A stretch of DNA of 64,000 nt from Cryptomeria japonica (lineage: Eukaryota > Streptophyta > Pinopsida > Cupressales > Cupressaceae): assembly GCF_030272615.1 (NCBI RefSeq), contig NC_081414.1, positions 660,774,438-660,838,437 on the forward strand, written 5' to 3'. Below the pieces are notes generated by a model that saw only the letters and a program-made list of their open reading frames with translations, made no database searches and was not told the origin of the DNA. Below are positions 11,543 to 23,800 of this stretch, piece by piece. The stretch's first letter is position 1. The number at the start of each line of letters is the position of its first letter. Made by a program: the position numbers and the translations under genes.

Positions 11543-12894
11543 TGTTGGATATTAGAGTTGTTGGAATTTGTTGTTGTCATTGATGTCAACATATTCTTGT
11601 GTTCTTGTGCTTCAGTGTTGTAGAGAGTTGGTTTGGTTGGTATATTGTAGATATGCTGATGCATAATAATGGGCCTTGAGATACTTATGTCTAGTTGATT
11701 TAGTATGAGTTTTAGTGTTCCTGGAGGTGATTTAATCGAGTTATGTGGTTCAGTGTGATGATTGGTTTTTATGTTGGTTTCGTATTCAGAGTTGTGATTT
11801 CTGGTTTGTATTGCTCTAGAATTGATTCTTTATATTGAGCAAATTTTGGAGAGTATTTGGGTCATTCATGTGTGTCCTCAGTTCGAGTGGTTCATGATTT
11901 GAAACTTCACAACCGTATCTTTCAGTTTGTTAGTAAGTTATGTTGGTGTTCTTGAGCTTTGGAAGGGAAATGGTGATGATTCTAGTTATCTGAGTTGTTA
12001 CGGTTGTTGTGAAGGAATTCACATTCTTGTTGATGTTCTTCAATTGTGTTCTATGCATTTTGGTAGTCTGCATTGATCGATGTGTGCATTATTGAAGATT
12101 TTATTGGTCTGGTGGTATTCTTCATGTTATACAACTTTTTGTCTGACCCGATGGTTCTTGCGTGTTGTGGATGATCTTGGCAAGCTATTCGGTGGTGTTG
12201 CATGTTTGATGTTTTGATTTGGGTCCATGTTATGTCCAATCTGACATTGTATTGGTATGCATATTGATTTATGTATCATGTGATGTAATTTTGTAATTAG
12301 GTCTTATGTGTTGAGTTGACCTTGAAGTTAAGGTTGATGATTTGTATAAATAAGCATTGTAATCATGTAAGATGTGTGTCTATAGTTGTGTATGTATTCT
12401 TTGAGAGTGTTGTATGTGTGAACAAGTGAATTGATCTTTTGAAAGTGTGTAGAAAAGTAGAGAAGTGTTGCAATGCATATAGTGTGCTTAACCAGAACTG
12501 TGATCAAGCATTTGGAGATGTTATTCTTTCAGTTCATGTAATCCGGATTGTTGACCGATCTTTTTAAGGCAGTGAGCCTTCTCAAGGTTGTATCCCTTTG
12601 TTGTTTTTTAGCAATGAGATCTAGGAAATGTGTTTGAATGCATGTGCATTCCCTATTGTAATATTTTCACATACTACTACAGAGTATCATCATATTGTGG
12701 GTAGGTTCCCACTGTGGTTTTTCCGTTAACTGGCTTTTCCATGTCAAAATCTGTGTGTTATGTGTGTTGTTGATGTGGTGTCTATCTTTTTTATTGTTGT
12801 TCTTGATCAGATCTGAAGTTGAGATTAAATTGTTTAAGTTTGATGAAAATTGATTCACTGCCCTCTTAGTTTTCCTACATTGTTGTTTCCAACA
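11543..12894 (+). repeat. 3' LTR of copia element P
   Basis: It starts TGTTGGATATT directly after the purine tract and ends TTTCCAACA. It is 1352 bp long, aligns to 2677-3985 with scattered substitutions, and carries TATAAATA at 12345-12352. Confidence 0.93.
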
Positions 12895-13154
12895 ATCCTA
12901 TGTGAGTACCTTGTTATGCATCACCATCCACTATGAGAAGTTAATTTTTTGGATAAGTTGGGGGTTTCAAACTCTTTGGTAAAGATCCTTAAGGATACCC
13001 TCCTTTAGGAATGGATTATAAGCTAATGTGACTGAAAGTTACCTTTGTGATTTTTAGTCTACACAAACTTATCCTCATCATTGAAAATTACAATTCAGAC
13101 CTATTGCAAAAGTTGTTGCAATTGGGTAGCCAGATGTAGAAAGTGAGGTTGTCA
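12895..13154. other. unassigned spacer between P and D
   Basis: About 260 bp with no coding frame, no repeat recognisable elsewhere in the window and no RNA signature. It may be the oldest layer of sequence here, into which P and D inserted. Confidence 0.4.
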
Positions 13155-14665
13155 TGGAGAGGCCTCCTTACACCTAAGGACAAGTCCAAAAGGTTAGGGT
13201 ACGACCCTTAAAATTTCAAAAATGATCCTACAAGAAAGGACTCCATATCTTAAGGTTTAGAACTACTCTCCACTACTCAAGCCTAACACCTACTCAAGAA
13301 TTGTAAAATGCTTCAACTTCTCAAACATGCCTTACCGATGACTCTTGATCTTAAAGATTTTGAATTTGGTCTATACATGACATCTAAGAACTATTCCAAG
13401 CATTGGTTTAGGACTTAGGCGTCGATTCCTTATACCTCCTTTGGAAACCTACCCATTAGGCTAGTAGCCCTCCTATACCGGTATTTTTCCTTTAACTCCA
13501 AAATATTCAATGCACTATAACAAAATATTCACCATTCTAGATACCCTTTTGGGAGTTACATTCATCCCCAAAATGGGTTGGCAAGATCTGCAATCTAAAG
13601 GTCTAATTCCTCTAGAAGCCTAGAAACCTAATTAGGGCAATTAGGCCTAATATACAAAGCAACCCCCTTTATCGGTATCCCAACTGCAAAGAAAAATTTA
13701 TGAGCATGTGGGGGATGGTGAATAACTTCTAATTACATGGTTACATGTCTATAATCCACTGCTATCAGATTTTAGGATGACTGTCCTAAATCGTCCTAGG
13801 TAGTCACATAGAGATGCCTACCTAATTTTGCTTCTTTGTCCACACAATCAAGCCTCCCCTACAAAAACCCATGAAAACCATAAATTAAAAAGGCCTATCC
13901 TACATCCCACCAAAGGAAGAGTCTTCTAGTGGATGATAATGCAAGATAAGGCCATTTTTATCCAAAACCCTCTCCAAACCCTCACTTTCCGAGTTATAGT
14001 CAGAAAAATGGAGGGTTCTCTCTACTCAGAAACAATTAGGACCTCAAACCACCACCAAAAAAAAGATACTTTATCCCTATATCTAATCCATTAATTTTGT
14101 ACTTCAATCCAAACCGTACCGGCACGTGCAATCAATGCAAAGACAAAAATTTTGGGAAAACTTTAGTATTTTTGTGTTCAATTTCTTCACAACACAACAA
14201 CAAACTCCTTGGGAATCATGACCACAAGGTTTATACAACTCTCCAATAGTTTCCAACTGAATTTGGAGGAGGTTGGAGCCATTGAGAGGCTTCCCCAACC
14301 GTATTTCAAAAAAAGTTGCACTTTTGCACTCAAAAGTTGCATTTTCCAATAGTTGCAATTTTACAATTTTGCACAAAATATTGTCACACTTGCTAAGGTT
14401 GGGATCCACACACTTGGATCAACAAAACACTCCTAAAACATGTCAAAAACCTATCAAACACAAAATTAAACCATGTACTACCCCTATTGAGCACATTGTC
14501 CCAATTGGCTTATCAAATTGCCTAATTGGTTACACGGGCTTACATGGTGGGGCTTATTGAATACATGAAACAAACTTGCATAACACAAGACACACTAAGA
14601 CACTACAATGATCCTAGTGTTCATCCTTAGAGCTATGATTGGAATGTTGATGAGGTGCCCTTGCA
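13155..14665 (-). repeat. left (3') LTR of D
   Basis: On the plus strand it runs from TGGAGAGGCC to ...GTGCCCTTGCA and aligns with 19357-20847. The right copy starts TGTAGAGG, so the first bases here carry a substitution. Short open frames inside it are chance frames. Confidence 0.88.
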
Positions 14666-15183
14666 CCATACTCCCTAGGAGAAGAGATCTCAAGCCCACT
14701 TGAGATTAGAGTTTGTAAATCTGGACCATGGTTGGAAATGTGTTCACCTATCATCCAAAATGCCTCAGAGTTTAGTTTGTCCTGCCAATCCACCAATTAC
14801 TCAATGTACTCCTTGTTCCTTTTCTTCTTTGTGACTCTAGTGTCTAACACTTTTCTCAACTTAGGTGATTCATGCCTTGGAATGTCATTATCTACTGCAA
14901 CCTACATTGGTTCCTCCCCTTCATTGTCACTACCTTTGAAAAGTGTAAGATCACACACATTAAAAATGGGTGATAATCCAAGATCAGGAGGAAGTTGGAT
15001 TTCATAGGAATTTTGTCCACATTTCTTCAAAATCTGACATGATCCAACCTTCTTCTACATGAGTTTGGTGTGCTTACCCTTTGGGAGTCTCTCCTTCTTC
15101 AAATGTACCCATACTAAATCCCCAACACTAAACTGCACATCCCTCTTTTTCTTATCAGCATAAGCCTTTTACTTCACTGCAGA
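14666..15183 (-). pseudogene. D integrase C-terminus with chromodomain-like segment
   Basis: Read on the minus strand, after the integrase core come a GDLVWVHLKKERLP-type motif (near 15115-15075) and an NVCDL-x-LFKGSDNEGEE segment (near 14965-14920). A VLDTRV...EYIE-x-LVDWQDK segment (near 14850-14780) follows, resembling the chromodomain-like tail of plant chromoviruses. The frame is broken by stops, including one inside EYIE-x-LVDW. The tail ends near the left LTR, where a modest purine stretch (CCTAGGGAGTATGG) may be the polypurine tract. Such tails are thought to guide insertion into marked chromatin; that is family knowledge only. Confidence 0.6.
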
Positions 15184-16008
15184 CTATTGGAGATGAGACT
15201 TCACTTGGTCATACATCTCCTTGATGGTTGAGGAAAAAGCTTCACCATCTTCACTAATGGGCTCTTCCTTGGGAAAATCCCTTAACTCCAATACTCCCCT
15301 TGGGTGGATGCCATACATAATTTGGAAAGGATACTTCCCTATGCTCCTATTAATAGTGTCATTGTATGATAACTCTACCTGTGATAGTATATTATCCCAT
15401 TTTTCTCCATGTTGCCTTGTCAAACACCTTAATAGGTTTCCCAATGACCTATTGATAACTTCAGTTTGCCCATTCATTTGAGGATGGTAGGCTAATGAGA
15501 AAGCTAGGTTAGTTCCCAACTTCTTCCAAAGGGTCCTCCAAAAGTGACCTATGAACTTTAGATCTCTATCTGAAACAATGTTTAGAGGCAATCCATGTAT
15601 CTAGACTATTTCTTTGAATAATAAGTCTGCAACATATGAGGCATCACAAGAAGTCTTACATGGCAAGAAATGAGCCATTTTACTAAATATGTCCACCACT
15701 ACAAAGACACTTTCAAATCCTCTCCTTGTCCTAGGTAGACCCAACACAACGTCCATACTTATGCTCTCCCATGGCCTAGAAGGAATGGGTAGGGGTTGAT
15801 ACAAACCTGCATTAGTGTTCATCCCCTTGACTTTCTGACATATTACACATGTCTCCACAAACTTCCTTACATCTATCCACAACTTAGGCCAGTAATAGTG
15901 TCTCTTCACAAGGTCTAGAGTCTTGTCAAGGCCAAAATGGCATGTCATAGCTCCACAATGCTTCTCCCTAATGATATTTAACTTCATGGAACACTTAGGA
16001 ATACACAA
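15184..16008 (-). pseudogene. D integrase (zinc-binding and catalytic core)
   Basis: It reads from 16008 downward. The H/C zinc-binding part includes HYYWPKLWIDVRKFVETCVICQK. The core starts at SISMDVVLGLPRT (first Asp). After a TAG at 15601-15603 come NIVSDRDLKF (second Asp) and NGQTEVINR (Glu, 35 residues on), so the D-D-35-E triad is preserved. This part is short of function only because of the stop codons, the TAG and one at about 16009. Confidence 0.88.
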
Positions 16009-17382
16009 CTATCCTCCTTTGAATAACAATCCATCTTGTATCAGAAATTTAGAAAACTCACTATGATACCTCTCACCAAAGGTTTCACATACCTTGTATA
16101 TCTCTCCAAAGTCTTCATCAACATCATACATACTCTTCAAGGAATCAATACCAACACTATCCATCTTGATTTGGTTGATAGTTAAGACCCTCATGCTCAA
16201 AGCATCTGCAACTTTGTTCTTGACCCTCTTCTTGTGTTTGAGGGTGAAGGTGAAGGCTTGTAGGGTCTCTACCCACTTCATGTGCTGGTGGTTTAGCTTC
16301 TCCTAGCTATTTATGGAACTGAGTGTCTGATTATCAGTAAAAACTATGAACTCCTTAGGCAATAAATAGTGCCTCCACTTCTTCAAGGACTGAACCAGAG
16401 CATACATCTCCAGGCCATAAGATGAGTATCTCTTCTTGGAATCATTTAGCTTTTCACTAAAAAAAGAAATAGGCCTCCCTTCCTGACTGAGCACTACCCC
16501 AATAGCCATGTGGCTTGCATCACATTCCACTTGAAATATTTTGTTGAAGCCTGGTAGGGCAAGGACTAGTTTTTCTGCAACCTCCTTCTTCAATGTTTCA
16601 AATGAATCATCTGCCTCCTTGGTCCAACTAAACCTACACTTTTGTCCTCCCTTTATGGTGTTAAGCATGGGTGCACAAACATGACTAAATCCTCTTATGA
16701 ACTTCCTATAAAAAGTTGCTAAACCATGGAAGCTCTGGACATCATTCATATTCTTAGGTGTTGGCCAAGATAGTATAGCACTTACCTTCTCTTGGTCCAT
16801 TTTCAACTCACCTTGTGAGATTACAAAGCCCAAGTAGATGATCTCCTCCTGCATGAACAAACACTTATCCAAATTGATCATTAGTTTCTCTTCATGTAGC
16901 CTCTTGAGAACCATATCTATATGTGTGAGGTTCTCTTCCCTTGTGTGACTGAAGATCAAAATATCATCTAGGTATACTATGACAAACTTGCCTATAAATT
17001 CCACTAAGACCTCATTCATCAACCTCATAGAGGTCCTAGGGGCATTGGCCAACCCAAATGGCATGACCTTCAACTCATACAACCCCTCATTGGTTTTAAA
17101 AGTTGTTTTCTATTCATCCCCTGGCCTTATACTAATCTGATGGTATCCACTTTTTAGATCCATTTTGGTGAAATATTTAGCACTCCCCAAGCAATCAAGA
17201 AAATCCTCTATCCTAGGGATTGGGAACCTATACCTTATAGTTATATTATTGATGGCCCTTGAGTCTATATACAGCCTCCAAGTGCCTTCTTTCTTGGGTG
17301 TAAGGACAACAGGTACTGCACATGGGCTTAAGCTCTTGCAAATTATGCCTGATTCAAGCAACTCTTCAATCTGCCTTGTCAT
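16009..17382 (-). pseudogene. D reverse transcriptase and RNase H
   Basis: Starting at 17382 the RT fingers and palm read [14 protein letters not shown], a [11 protein letters not shown] segment and [13 protein letters not shown] (first catalytic Asp). A TAG at 17110-17112 stands where Trp is usual. The catalytic box is YLDD (16974-16963). The RNase H part has VECDASHMAIGVVLSQ, PISFFSEKL and FTDNQTLSSINS, then TAG at 16303-16305 where Gln is usual. It continues to KNKVADALS near 16210-16184 and a linker to 16009. The whole stretch stays in a single frame. Confidence 0.9.
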
Positions 17383-18963
17383 TTCTATATTCTAGTCTGG
17401 AGTGAGTTTGTAGGATGCTTTGTTTGGGAGGGTAGATCCAAGGATCAGATCTATGCAATGACCAATGTCTCTCACTAGTGGCAGGGATCCTGGAATTCCA
17501 TCTGAGATGATGCTTTGATGCTTATCAAGCAACTATCTGACTATAGGGTCCATGTGCTTATGTCCTCCTTCTTTCTCTTTTGTAAACTACTCTTTCCTTG
17601 TCACCTTGGGACTAGGCATGAGGGCATAGCAAACTGTAGCTCTCTCTACAATCTCCTTCATGAATTGTTTTCCTTCTACCATCAACACTTTGACATCTAT
17701 CCCTTTTGATTCCATCTCTTCCTCTATCAGAGGTAAGAGTTATATCACCTTACCATCCTTGGTGATTGAATAGGTGTTTCTCACCCCATCATGATGAGCT
17801 TTCAAGTCATACTACCATGGTTTCCCAAATAAGAGATGGCATGCATCCATCTTGGCTATATCAAATAGAAATCTATCCTTGTATGATCCAACCTAAAACT
17901 CCACCCAAGCCTGATCTTCTACCATGGCATGCTGACCTTGGGTGAGCCATGAGACCTTGTAGGGGTAAGGATGAGGCAGCTTTCTAAGTTTAAGCTTTTT
18001 TACCATTTCAAGTGATATAAAAGTTTCGGTGGATCTGGAATCTATCAAGACCTTGCATATGTTTCCTCCTACCTTGCAAGTGGTTTTGAAAAGAGATTTC
18101 CTTTGTGTAGGCTCCTTGTCAAGTACCTTCATGGTGGTTACTTCTCTCCTCATCATCAAAGCCTCTCCTCTTTCAGGGTAGCCATAGTTATCAGGAGAAT
18201 TAACACTTTGATAAGTGTTTGTACTTGCCACACTTTGATAATCAAATTCCTGCACCAAATTGCTTCTCCTTTCTCCCATGGAGATAGAATCCTTCTGTGG
18301 ACACCTGCTAGCCATGTTCCCTTCTTGGTTGTAGTTATAGCATCTAGGAGGTCCTTTGCCTTGGGATCTTCCTCTAGAGGGTGGTCTTCTACCCCTAAAT
18401 TTACCTCTTGGATTGTACCCCCCTCCTTGGTTGTAGTTGCTCTCTCCTCTATTGTCTTCTTGGCTAGAGTCACCTTGGTATCCAAAACCATTTCCCCTAC
18501 ATCTGAAAGGGCCTCTTCCTCCTCTTTGTTGTCTCCCTTTACTTCTGCAATTTTGATCTTGCCTTCTCTTCAACTTCTCCTCCACCTTGAGTTCCAATTG
18601 AAAGCACTTTTGGACTATCTCTGGGGTGTGGAGATTCAAATTTTCTTGGATTGCAAATCTCAACCCATTGAGATATCTTGCCACCTTCTCACCTTCACTC
18701 TCTTTCACCTTGGTCCTCACACACGACTTCATGAACTCCTCTATATAGGAACTCACATTCATCTCCTTCTGCTTCAAGTTTTGTCTTCTCCTATGCAATT
18801 GGACATTGTAGTCCATTGGGACATAGGCTTCTTTCACCAAAGCCATCATCTTCTTCCATGTAGCCACTCTTCTCTTTCCTTCTTTCACCCTCTCATCTTG
18901 GATGAAAGTCCACAAAGTTAGTGCAGCCCCTTTCATTTTGGATTGGGCCATCTTCACTTTCAA
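17383..18963 (-). pseudogene. D Gag and protease region
   Basis: The open frame 18963-17893 carries a Retrotrans_gag segment (ALTLWTFIQDERVKEG, SYIEEFMKSCVRTK, VARYLNGLRFAIQENL) and an Arg/Gly/Gln-rich linker. A decayed zinc knuckle follows: CYNYNQEGNMASRCP, in which the second Cys and the His of CCHC are Tyr and Asn. The protease region reads LIDSRSTETFIS, where the family motif is D-S-G-S; the catalytic Gly is Arg here. From 17892 to 17383 the frame stays readable with several stops and leads into RT. At least two motif losses make this non-functional even apart from the stops. Confidence 0.85.
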
Positions 18964-19291
18964 AAAAATTGTCCAAGGAGTCTATCCACTCCATCACTAT
19001 ATCAGGCTCCATCTTGCCTGCAAACACTAGCAGATCCATCTTCACATCCATTATTCTTCTTTCTATGGTTTTGAGGATACTCATTAGGGGTCTCTAGTCT
19101 GTAGGAACCTCTAGTTCTTCCTGCCTAGGGATCTCCTCTTCATCCCCTTCTTCTCTAGAGTCTCTCTCTCCCCTCTCCACTCTGGCCTTCAACCGATCCA
19201 TCTCATTTCTCAAGGCCTGGTTCTCAACCCTGACTCCTCTGCTCTCCACCATTTTCTTTTTCACTAGGACATTCAACTCAGCATTGGTCAT
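18893..19291 (-). pseudogene. D Gag N-terminus (shifted frame)
   Basis: Two consecutive frames, 19291-19094 and 19084-18893, lie in the same phase, which differs from the rest of Gag, so a frameshift lies near 18960. The first part is charged and coiled-coil-like (KKKMVESRGVRVENQALRNE). The second has MEPDIVMEWIDSLDNFF, the start of the Gag core. ATG 19291 lies about 50 bp after the primer site and is the probable start. Confidence 0.65.
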
Positions 19292-19339
19292 TCTTGAAGG
19301 TACATCTTGTCTTCTCCTCTATCCAAAGAACACTCCTAT

Positions 19340-19351
19340 GCTCTAATACCA
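19340..19351 (-). other. primer binding site of D (tRNA-iMet-like)
   Basis: On the minus strand TGGTATTAGAGC lies five bases after the LTR end. It matches the initiator-Met primer site with one change. Confidence 0.75.
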
Positions 19352-19356
19352 CTTGA

Positions 19357-20847
19357 TGTAGAGGCCTCCTCACACCTAAGGTCAGGGTCTAACCCTTCAA
19401 ATGTCAAAAATGACCCTACAAGAAAGGACTCCACATCTTAAGGTTTATAACTACTCTCCACTACTCAAGCCTAACACCTACTCAAGATGAGTAAAAGGCT
19501 TAAACTTCTCAAACATGCCTTACCCGTGACTCCTTCTCTTAGGGATTTTTAATTTGGTCTACACATGACATCTAATAACTATTCCAAGCATTGTTTTACG
19601 ACTTAGGCGTTGATTCCTTATACCTCCTTTGGAAACCTACCCATTAGGCTAGTAGCCCTCCTATACCGGTATTTTGCCTTTAACTCCAAAATATTCCACA
19701 CACTCTAACAAAATATTCACCATTATAGATACCCTTTTGGGAGTTACATTCATCCCCAAAATGGGTTGGCAAGATCTGCAATGTAAACGTCTGATCCCCC
19801 TAGAAGCCCAGAGACCTAATTAGGGCGATTAGGCCTAATTTACAAAGAAACCCCCTTTACCGATATCCCAACTACAAAGCCAACTTTATGAGAATGTGGG
19901 GGATGGTGAATAACTTCTAATTCCATGGCTACATGCCTAGAGTCCATCGCTATCAGATTTTAGGATGACTGACCTAAATCTTGTCCTAGGTAGTCACATA
20001 GAGATGCCTACCTAATTTTTCTTCTTTCTCCACACAATCAAGCCTCCCCTACAAAAACCCATGAAAACCCTAAATTAAAGAGTCCTATCTTGCATCCCAC
20101 CAAAGGAAGATTCTTCTAGTGGACTAGAATGCAAGATAAGGCCATTTTTATCCAAAACCCTCTCTAAACCCTCACTTTTCGGGTTACAGTCAGAAAAATG
20201 GAGGGTTATCTCTACTTAGAAACAATTAGGACCTCATACCACCACCAAAACAAATCTACTTCATCCCTCTATCTAATCCATGAATGGTGTGCTTCAATCC
20301 AAACCACATAGGCACGTGCAATCAATGCAAAGACAAAAATTTTGGGAAAACTTCAGTATTTTTGTGTTCAATTGCTTCACAACTTCACAAAACAACAATA
20401 GCCTCCTTGGGAATCATTTCCACAAGGTTTATACAAATCTCCATTGGTTTCCAAACAAATTTGGAGGAGGTTGGAGCCATTGAGATGCTTCCCCAACCGT
20501 ATTTCAAAAAAAGTTGCACTTTTGCACTCAAAAGTTGCAATTTTGCAATTTTGCACAAAATATTGTCACACTTTCTAAGGTTGGGATGCACACACTTGTA
20601 TCAACCAAACACTCCTAAAACATGTCAAAAACCTATCAAACACAAAAATAAACCATCTACTACCCCTATTGACCACATTGTCTCAATTGGCTTATCAAAT
20701 TGCCTAATTGGTGACATGGGCTTACATGGTGGGGCTTATTGAATACATGAAATAAACTTGCATAACACAAGACACACTAAGACACTACAATGATCCTATT
20801 CTTCATCCTTAGATCCATGATTGGAATGTTGATGAGGTGCCCCTGCA
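19357..20847 (-). repeat. right (5') LTR of D
   Basis: On the plus strand it runs from TGTAGAGGCCTCC to ...GTGCCCCTGCA and aligns over its full length with 13155-14665, with many substitutions and small indels. Four bases after its end, element A begins. Confidence 0.88.
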
Positions 20848-20851
20848 CTAG

Positions 20852-23800
20852 TGTAGTACCCCTGCCCTAATCAATTTCTAATCTTGGTTTGACCTAGGTT
20901 AGTTTATCATAATATAATGATTATAGTCAGATGTTTTGATATTAGTACATACCTGTTAATGTGGTTTTCACACCAATTTGTATGAAAGTTATTAATTCTC
21001 CTATTTCATGTCATTATCTCGGGCTAACACTTTCATTAAGTTTATATATGTATGCATGTATGACTCTTAGTTGCAGGAGATTTCAGGTACAGTACCGCAT
21101 GGGTGCAAGGTTCATCTCCACTTGGGTTCGTAGGTTTGTGTGTACCTCTTTGACCCTTAGAGTTTGGATTAGGTGGTCATAAGACCCTCATTTGACCATA
21201 GTCGTGCTCAAGTGAGTGTCGTCAGTCATTGTCAGTTTTCCCTTTGGTTGGGTATGCGGGTCGTCTGTCTGTTTGGTTTTCTTGGGTTGCGTGTTTTGTG
21301 TGTGGTTTAATCGAGTAATTAATCCTTAATCTCTAATTTGATTTAATGTGTGTTTTTGCATTAGTATTTTGGGGACTAAATTAAATAGGCTCCATTTTTA
21401 TGTGATTAATCATTAATTGAATTTCTCAATTCAGGTTGGTAGCAAGTTCAATTAAAGGGTTAATTTTAAATTTATTATGTTTATGTTGTTGATAAAGAAA
21501 GATTTAAATTTAATTGCAATAGAATTAATTTAATCTTGTTGGCATTTTGGAAATAGAAAGGTTAATTTCAGTTAATTGAGGAAATCAATTTTAAATTGAA
21601 AAGCAAGTTAATATATTGATATAGTTGGAAAGAAAGAATTTGAAGATTTATTTTAAATAAAATATTTTAATTCCAAAAATAAAAATTTTGGTCAATCTTC
21701 TCCAATTTAACCTAGATTTTTGGAAAAATATGGAAGGTTGATTTTCTTTGGAAAATATTTTGGGAAATATTTTTGAATGGAAACATTTGGGGGTTTTGGG
21801 AGGAGAAGGAATTTCTTGAGCTAGAGAATTGGGCTCTTCTTCAATCTTACCAGGATTGTTGAACCAGGTAGGCCTCTGGTTTAATTCATTGGCTTCTTTG
21901 TTTTAAAGAAATTGTTTTGGATCTCGAAGAAATCTGTTTGTGAGGATTAAAAAAAATCTCATCTATTTGGGGGAAAATGAAACAGTTGTAATTTTATTTC
22001 CAATCCAAAGCCTTCCTGTTCTGTTTCCATTCCAAGTTTAGATTATGGTTGCTTTGGTTGTTTTAAAATCAAAAATAAACTTGAGTTGCATGTTTACAAT
22101 AAAAATTTATTTAAATTCCAAATTAATGCTTTCAAATTCAAGCTTCAATCAGAGAAATCTACCTAGGTTTGGATAATGGATGTTAATACTTATTATTTTG
22201 CTAGTATGGTATTGTTTTGGAGAGATTTCCCTTCCTGTAACTGGGTATTTGGAAAATGTTAGAAACCTATGCTTTCTGAAAAAAAAAATATTATTTTTTT
22301 TAGTCTCTGGGAGACTGTTTTTTTTTACTATGTATTTCACCGGTAAGTAAATTTTTATTTTTTTAAATAAAAAGAAATATTAATACCGACGTGGCAGGCA
22401 TAAACCCCCACCACGCGGGAGGTAGCTCGCTACCAAAGGTAGCGGCTGCTACCTATTGGTAGCAGCGCTACCAATGGCAATGAACTACTACCAAAAGGTA
22501 GCAATGCTACCATGGGTAGTGTGAGCTACCAAGGGGGGGCCCACGTGGGGTTCCACGTGGGTACCCTCCCCCATATATATATATATATATTTTTAAATTG
22601 TTTTTTTTTATATATATATATTTTTTTTATAGTAGTTTAATATTAATTAAATGTTGTTTTTTTTAAAGTTTTAATTATGATTAATTTGGCATTAATTTTA
22701 ATTTATGATCAAATTTGATATTAATTAATTGTATAATGGTATATATACATTAATTTAATATCCAGATTTCATTTTATGATTAATGCATATTTTTTTTCTA
22801 ATTAAGTACTTAATTTGTTAATTTCGTTATTAATTATTAATTTGTTATATTTAATTAATCGCAGATTAATAAATATATACATTAATTAATAGTTAATTTT
22901 GGTATTTTTTTAATATTTACGCACGGAAATAATTTGTTAATTTGGGAATGGATTATCTATATTTGGTTTTTTTTTTAAACATATATTTCCTTGATCTGAA
23001 AGTGTAACTTCGTTCTGGAAAAGATGAATTTGGAGAGACTTTTTTCGAACCAATATGTCAATGATGTTTTATTTGAAGATTAAATAGCATATTATTTGGT
23101 TAATGTTAATTTAAATATATTCATGTGAACTTGGTTTAAAACTCATAATGATGCATTTATGTATGTTCGATGCAATGAACCTTAGAGAGTTAGAAAACCA
23201 AGAACAACCTGTACCTTGATGAAGTGGATAACTGCAGTCAAACTTAGATCATTTAGAAGACTTGATCGACATTTAATGTTTATATCAATATGGGAAAATA
23301 TTGTATTTACCAATTGTTGCCTATGCAAGTTTAATTTTTGTATTCGCTTTTGCTTAAGTAATGGCAAGCATTGATTTGTTTGATTGGACCCTATCGCATG
23401 GTTGATTTGGGGTACCTGTTTCTGTCCTCAGTCTTGAGTTTGACTATTATTTTGTGGTGGTGTTGTATTTGGTCTTATCCTTTATGCAGGTGTCGAATGA
23501 TGTTTTGTGGTTGACCATAGTTGGTCAGGTCTCTAGTTAGAGTACCGTCAGTCAGTGCACCTCTTATGAAGTCGTGTTTGACCAAATGGTTGATTTCTCC
23601 ATTTTGAACTCTGTTTTCTTGACCATGTGTATTCCTTGGTTTTTGAGTTCGTTTGAGTATAATCTAGTGTCGTATAGGAAAGTAGCTTTCAATTGGGGGC
23701 AGCACCCAAAGTGGTTGTTGGGTAACCCATCGAAAGTGTGTCTAAAAAAGTGATAACCTAATAGTAGATTAGAGTGTTAGTAATGAATCTCTAAGGAAGA

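Larger units (their letters stand above)
2677..12894 (+). mobile_element. Ty1-copia LTR retrotransposon 'P' (degenerate, with two nested solo LTRs)
   Basis: Two direct LTRs (2677-3985 and 11543-12894) bracket, in order, a tRNA-iMet primer site, Gag, zinc knuckle, protease, GAG-pre-integrase, integrase, reverse transcriptase, RNase H and purine-rich tracts. Integrase before RT is the Ty1-copia order. Two foreign solo LTRs split the body. The LTRs differ at roughly one base in eight by eye, so this is an old insertion. The first ~45 bp of the 5' LTR are missing, so no target duplication can be read; ATCCT follows the 3' LTR. Confidence 0.93.
13155..20847 (-). mobile_element. Ty3-gypsy LTR retrotransposon 'D' (degenerate)
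   Basis: LTRs of about 1.5 kb at 13155-14665 and 19357-20847 flank a minus-strand Gag-protease-RT-RNase H-integrase order, which is typical of Ty3-gypsy. A tRNA-iMet-like primer site abuts the right LTR. From 18963 down to 15184 the Pol frame is the same throughout and is interrupted by stop codons rather than frameshifts. Five bases before the left LTR are TGTCA. The right flank is CTAG followed at once by element A, so the target duplication cannot be confirmed. Confidence 0.92.

Noticed and set aside
18103-18921. 272-codon ORF on the + strand opposite D gag
   Set aside because: It is antisense to a clearly recognisable Gag/protease and has no domain; an overlap by-product of the opposite strand's codon use.
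20284-20742. 152-codon ORF (+) in D's right LTR
   Set aside because: It lies wholly inside an LTR. The equivalent stretch of the left LTR has different frame breaks, so it is not a maintained gene.
13155-20851. Target duplication for element D
   Set aside because: TGTCA before the left LTR does not match CTAG after the right LTR, and A interrupts the flank, so no duplication is claimed.
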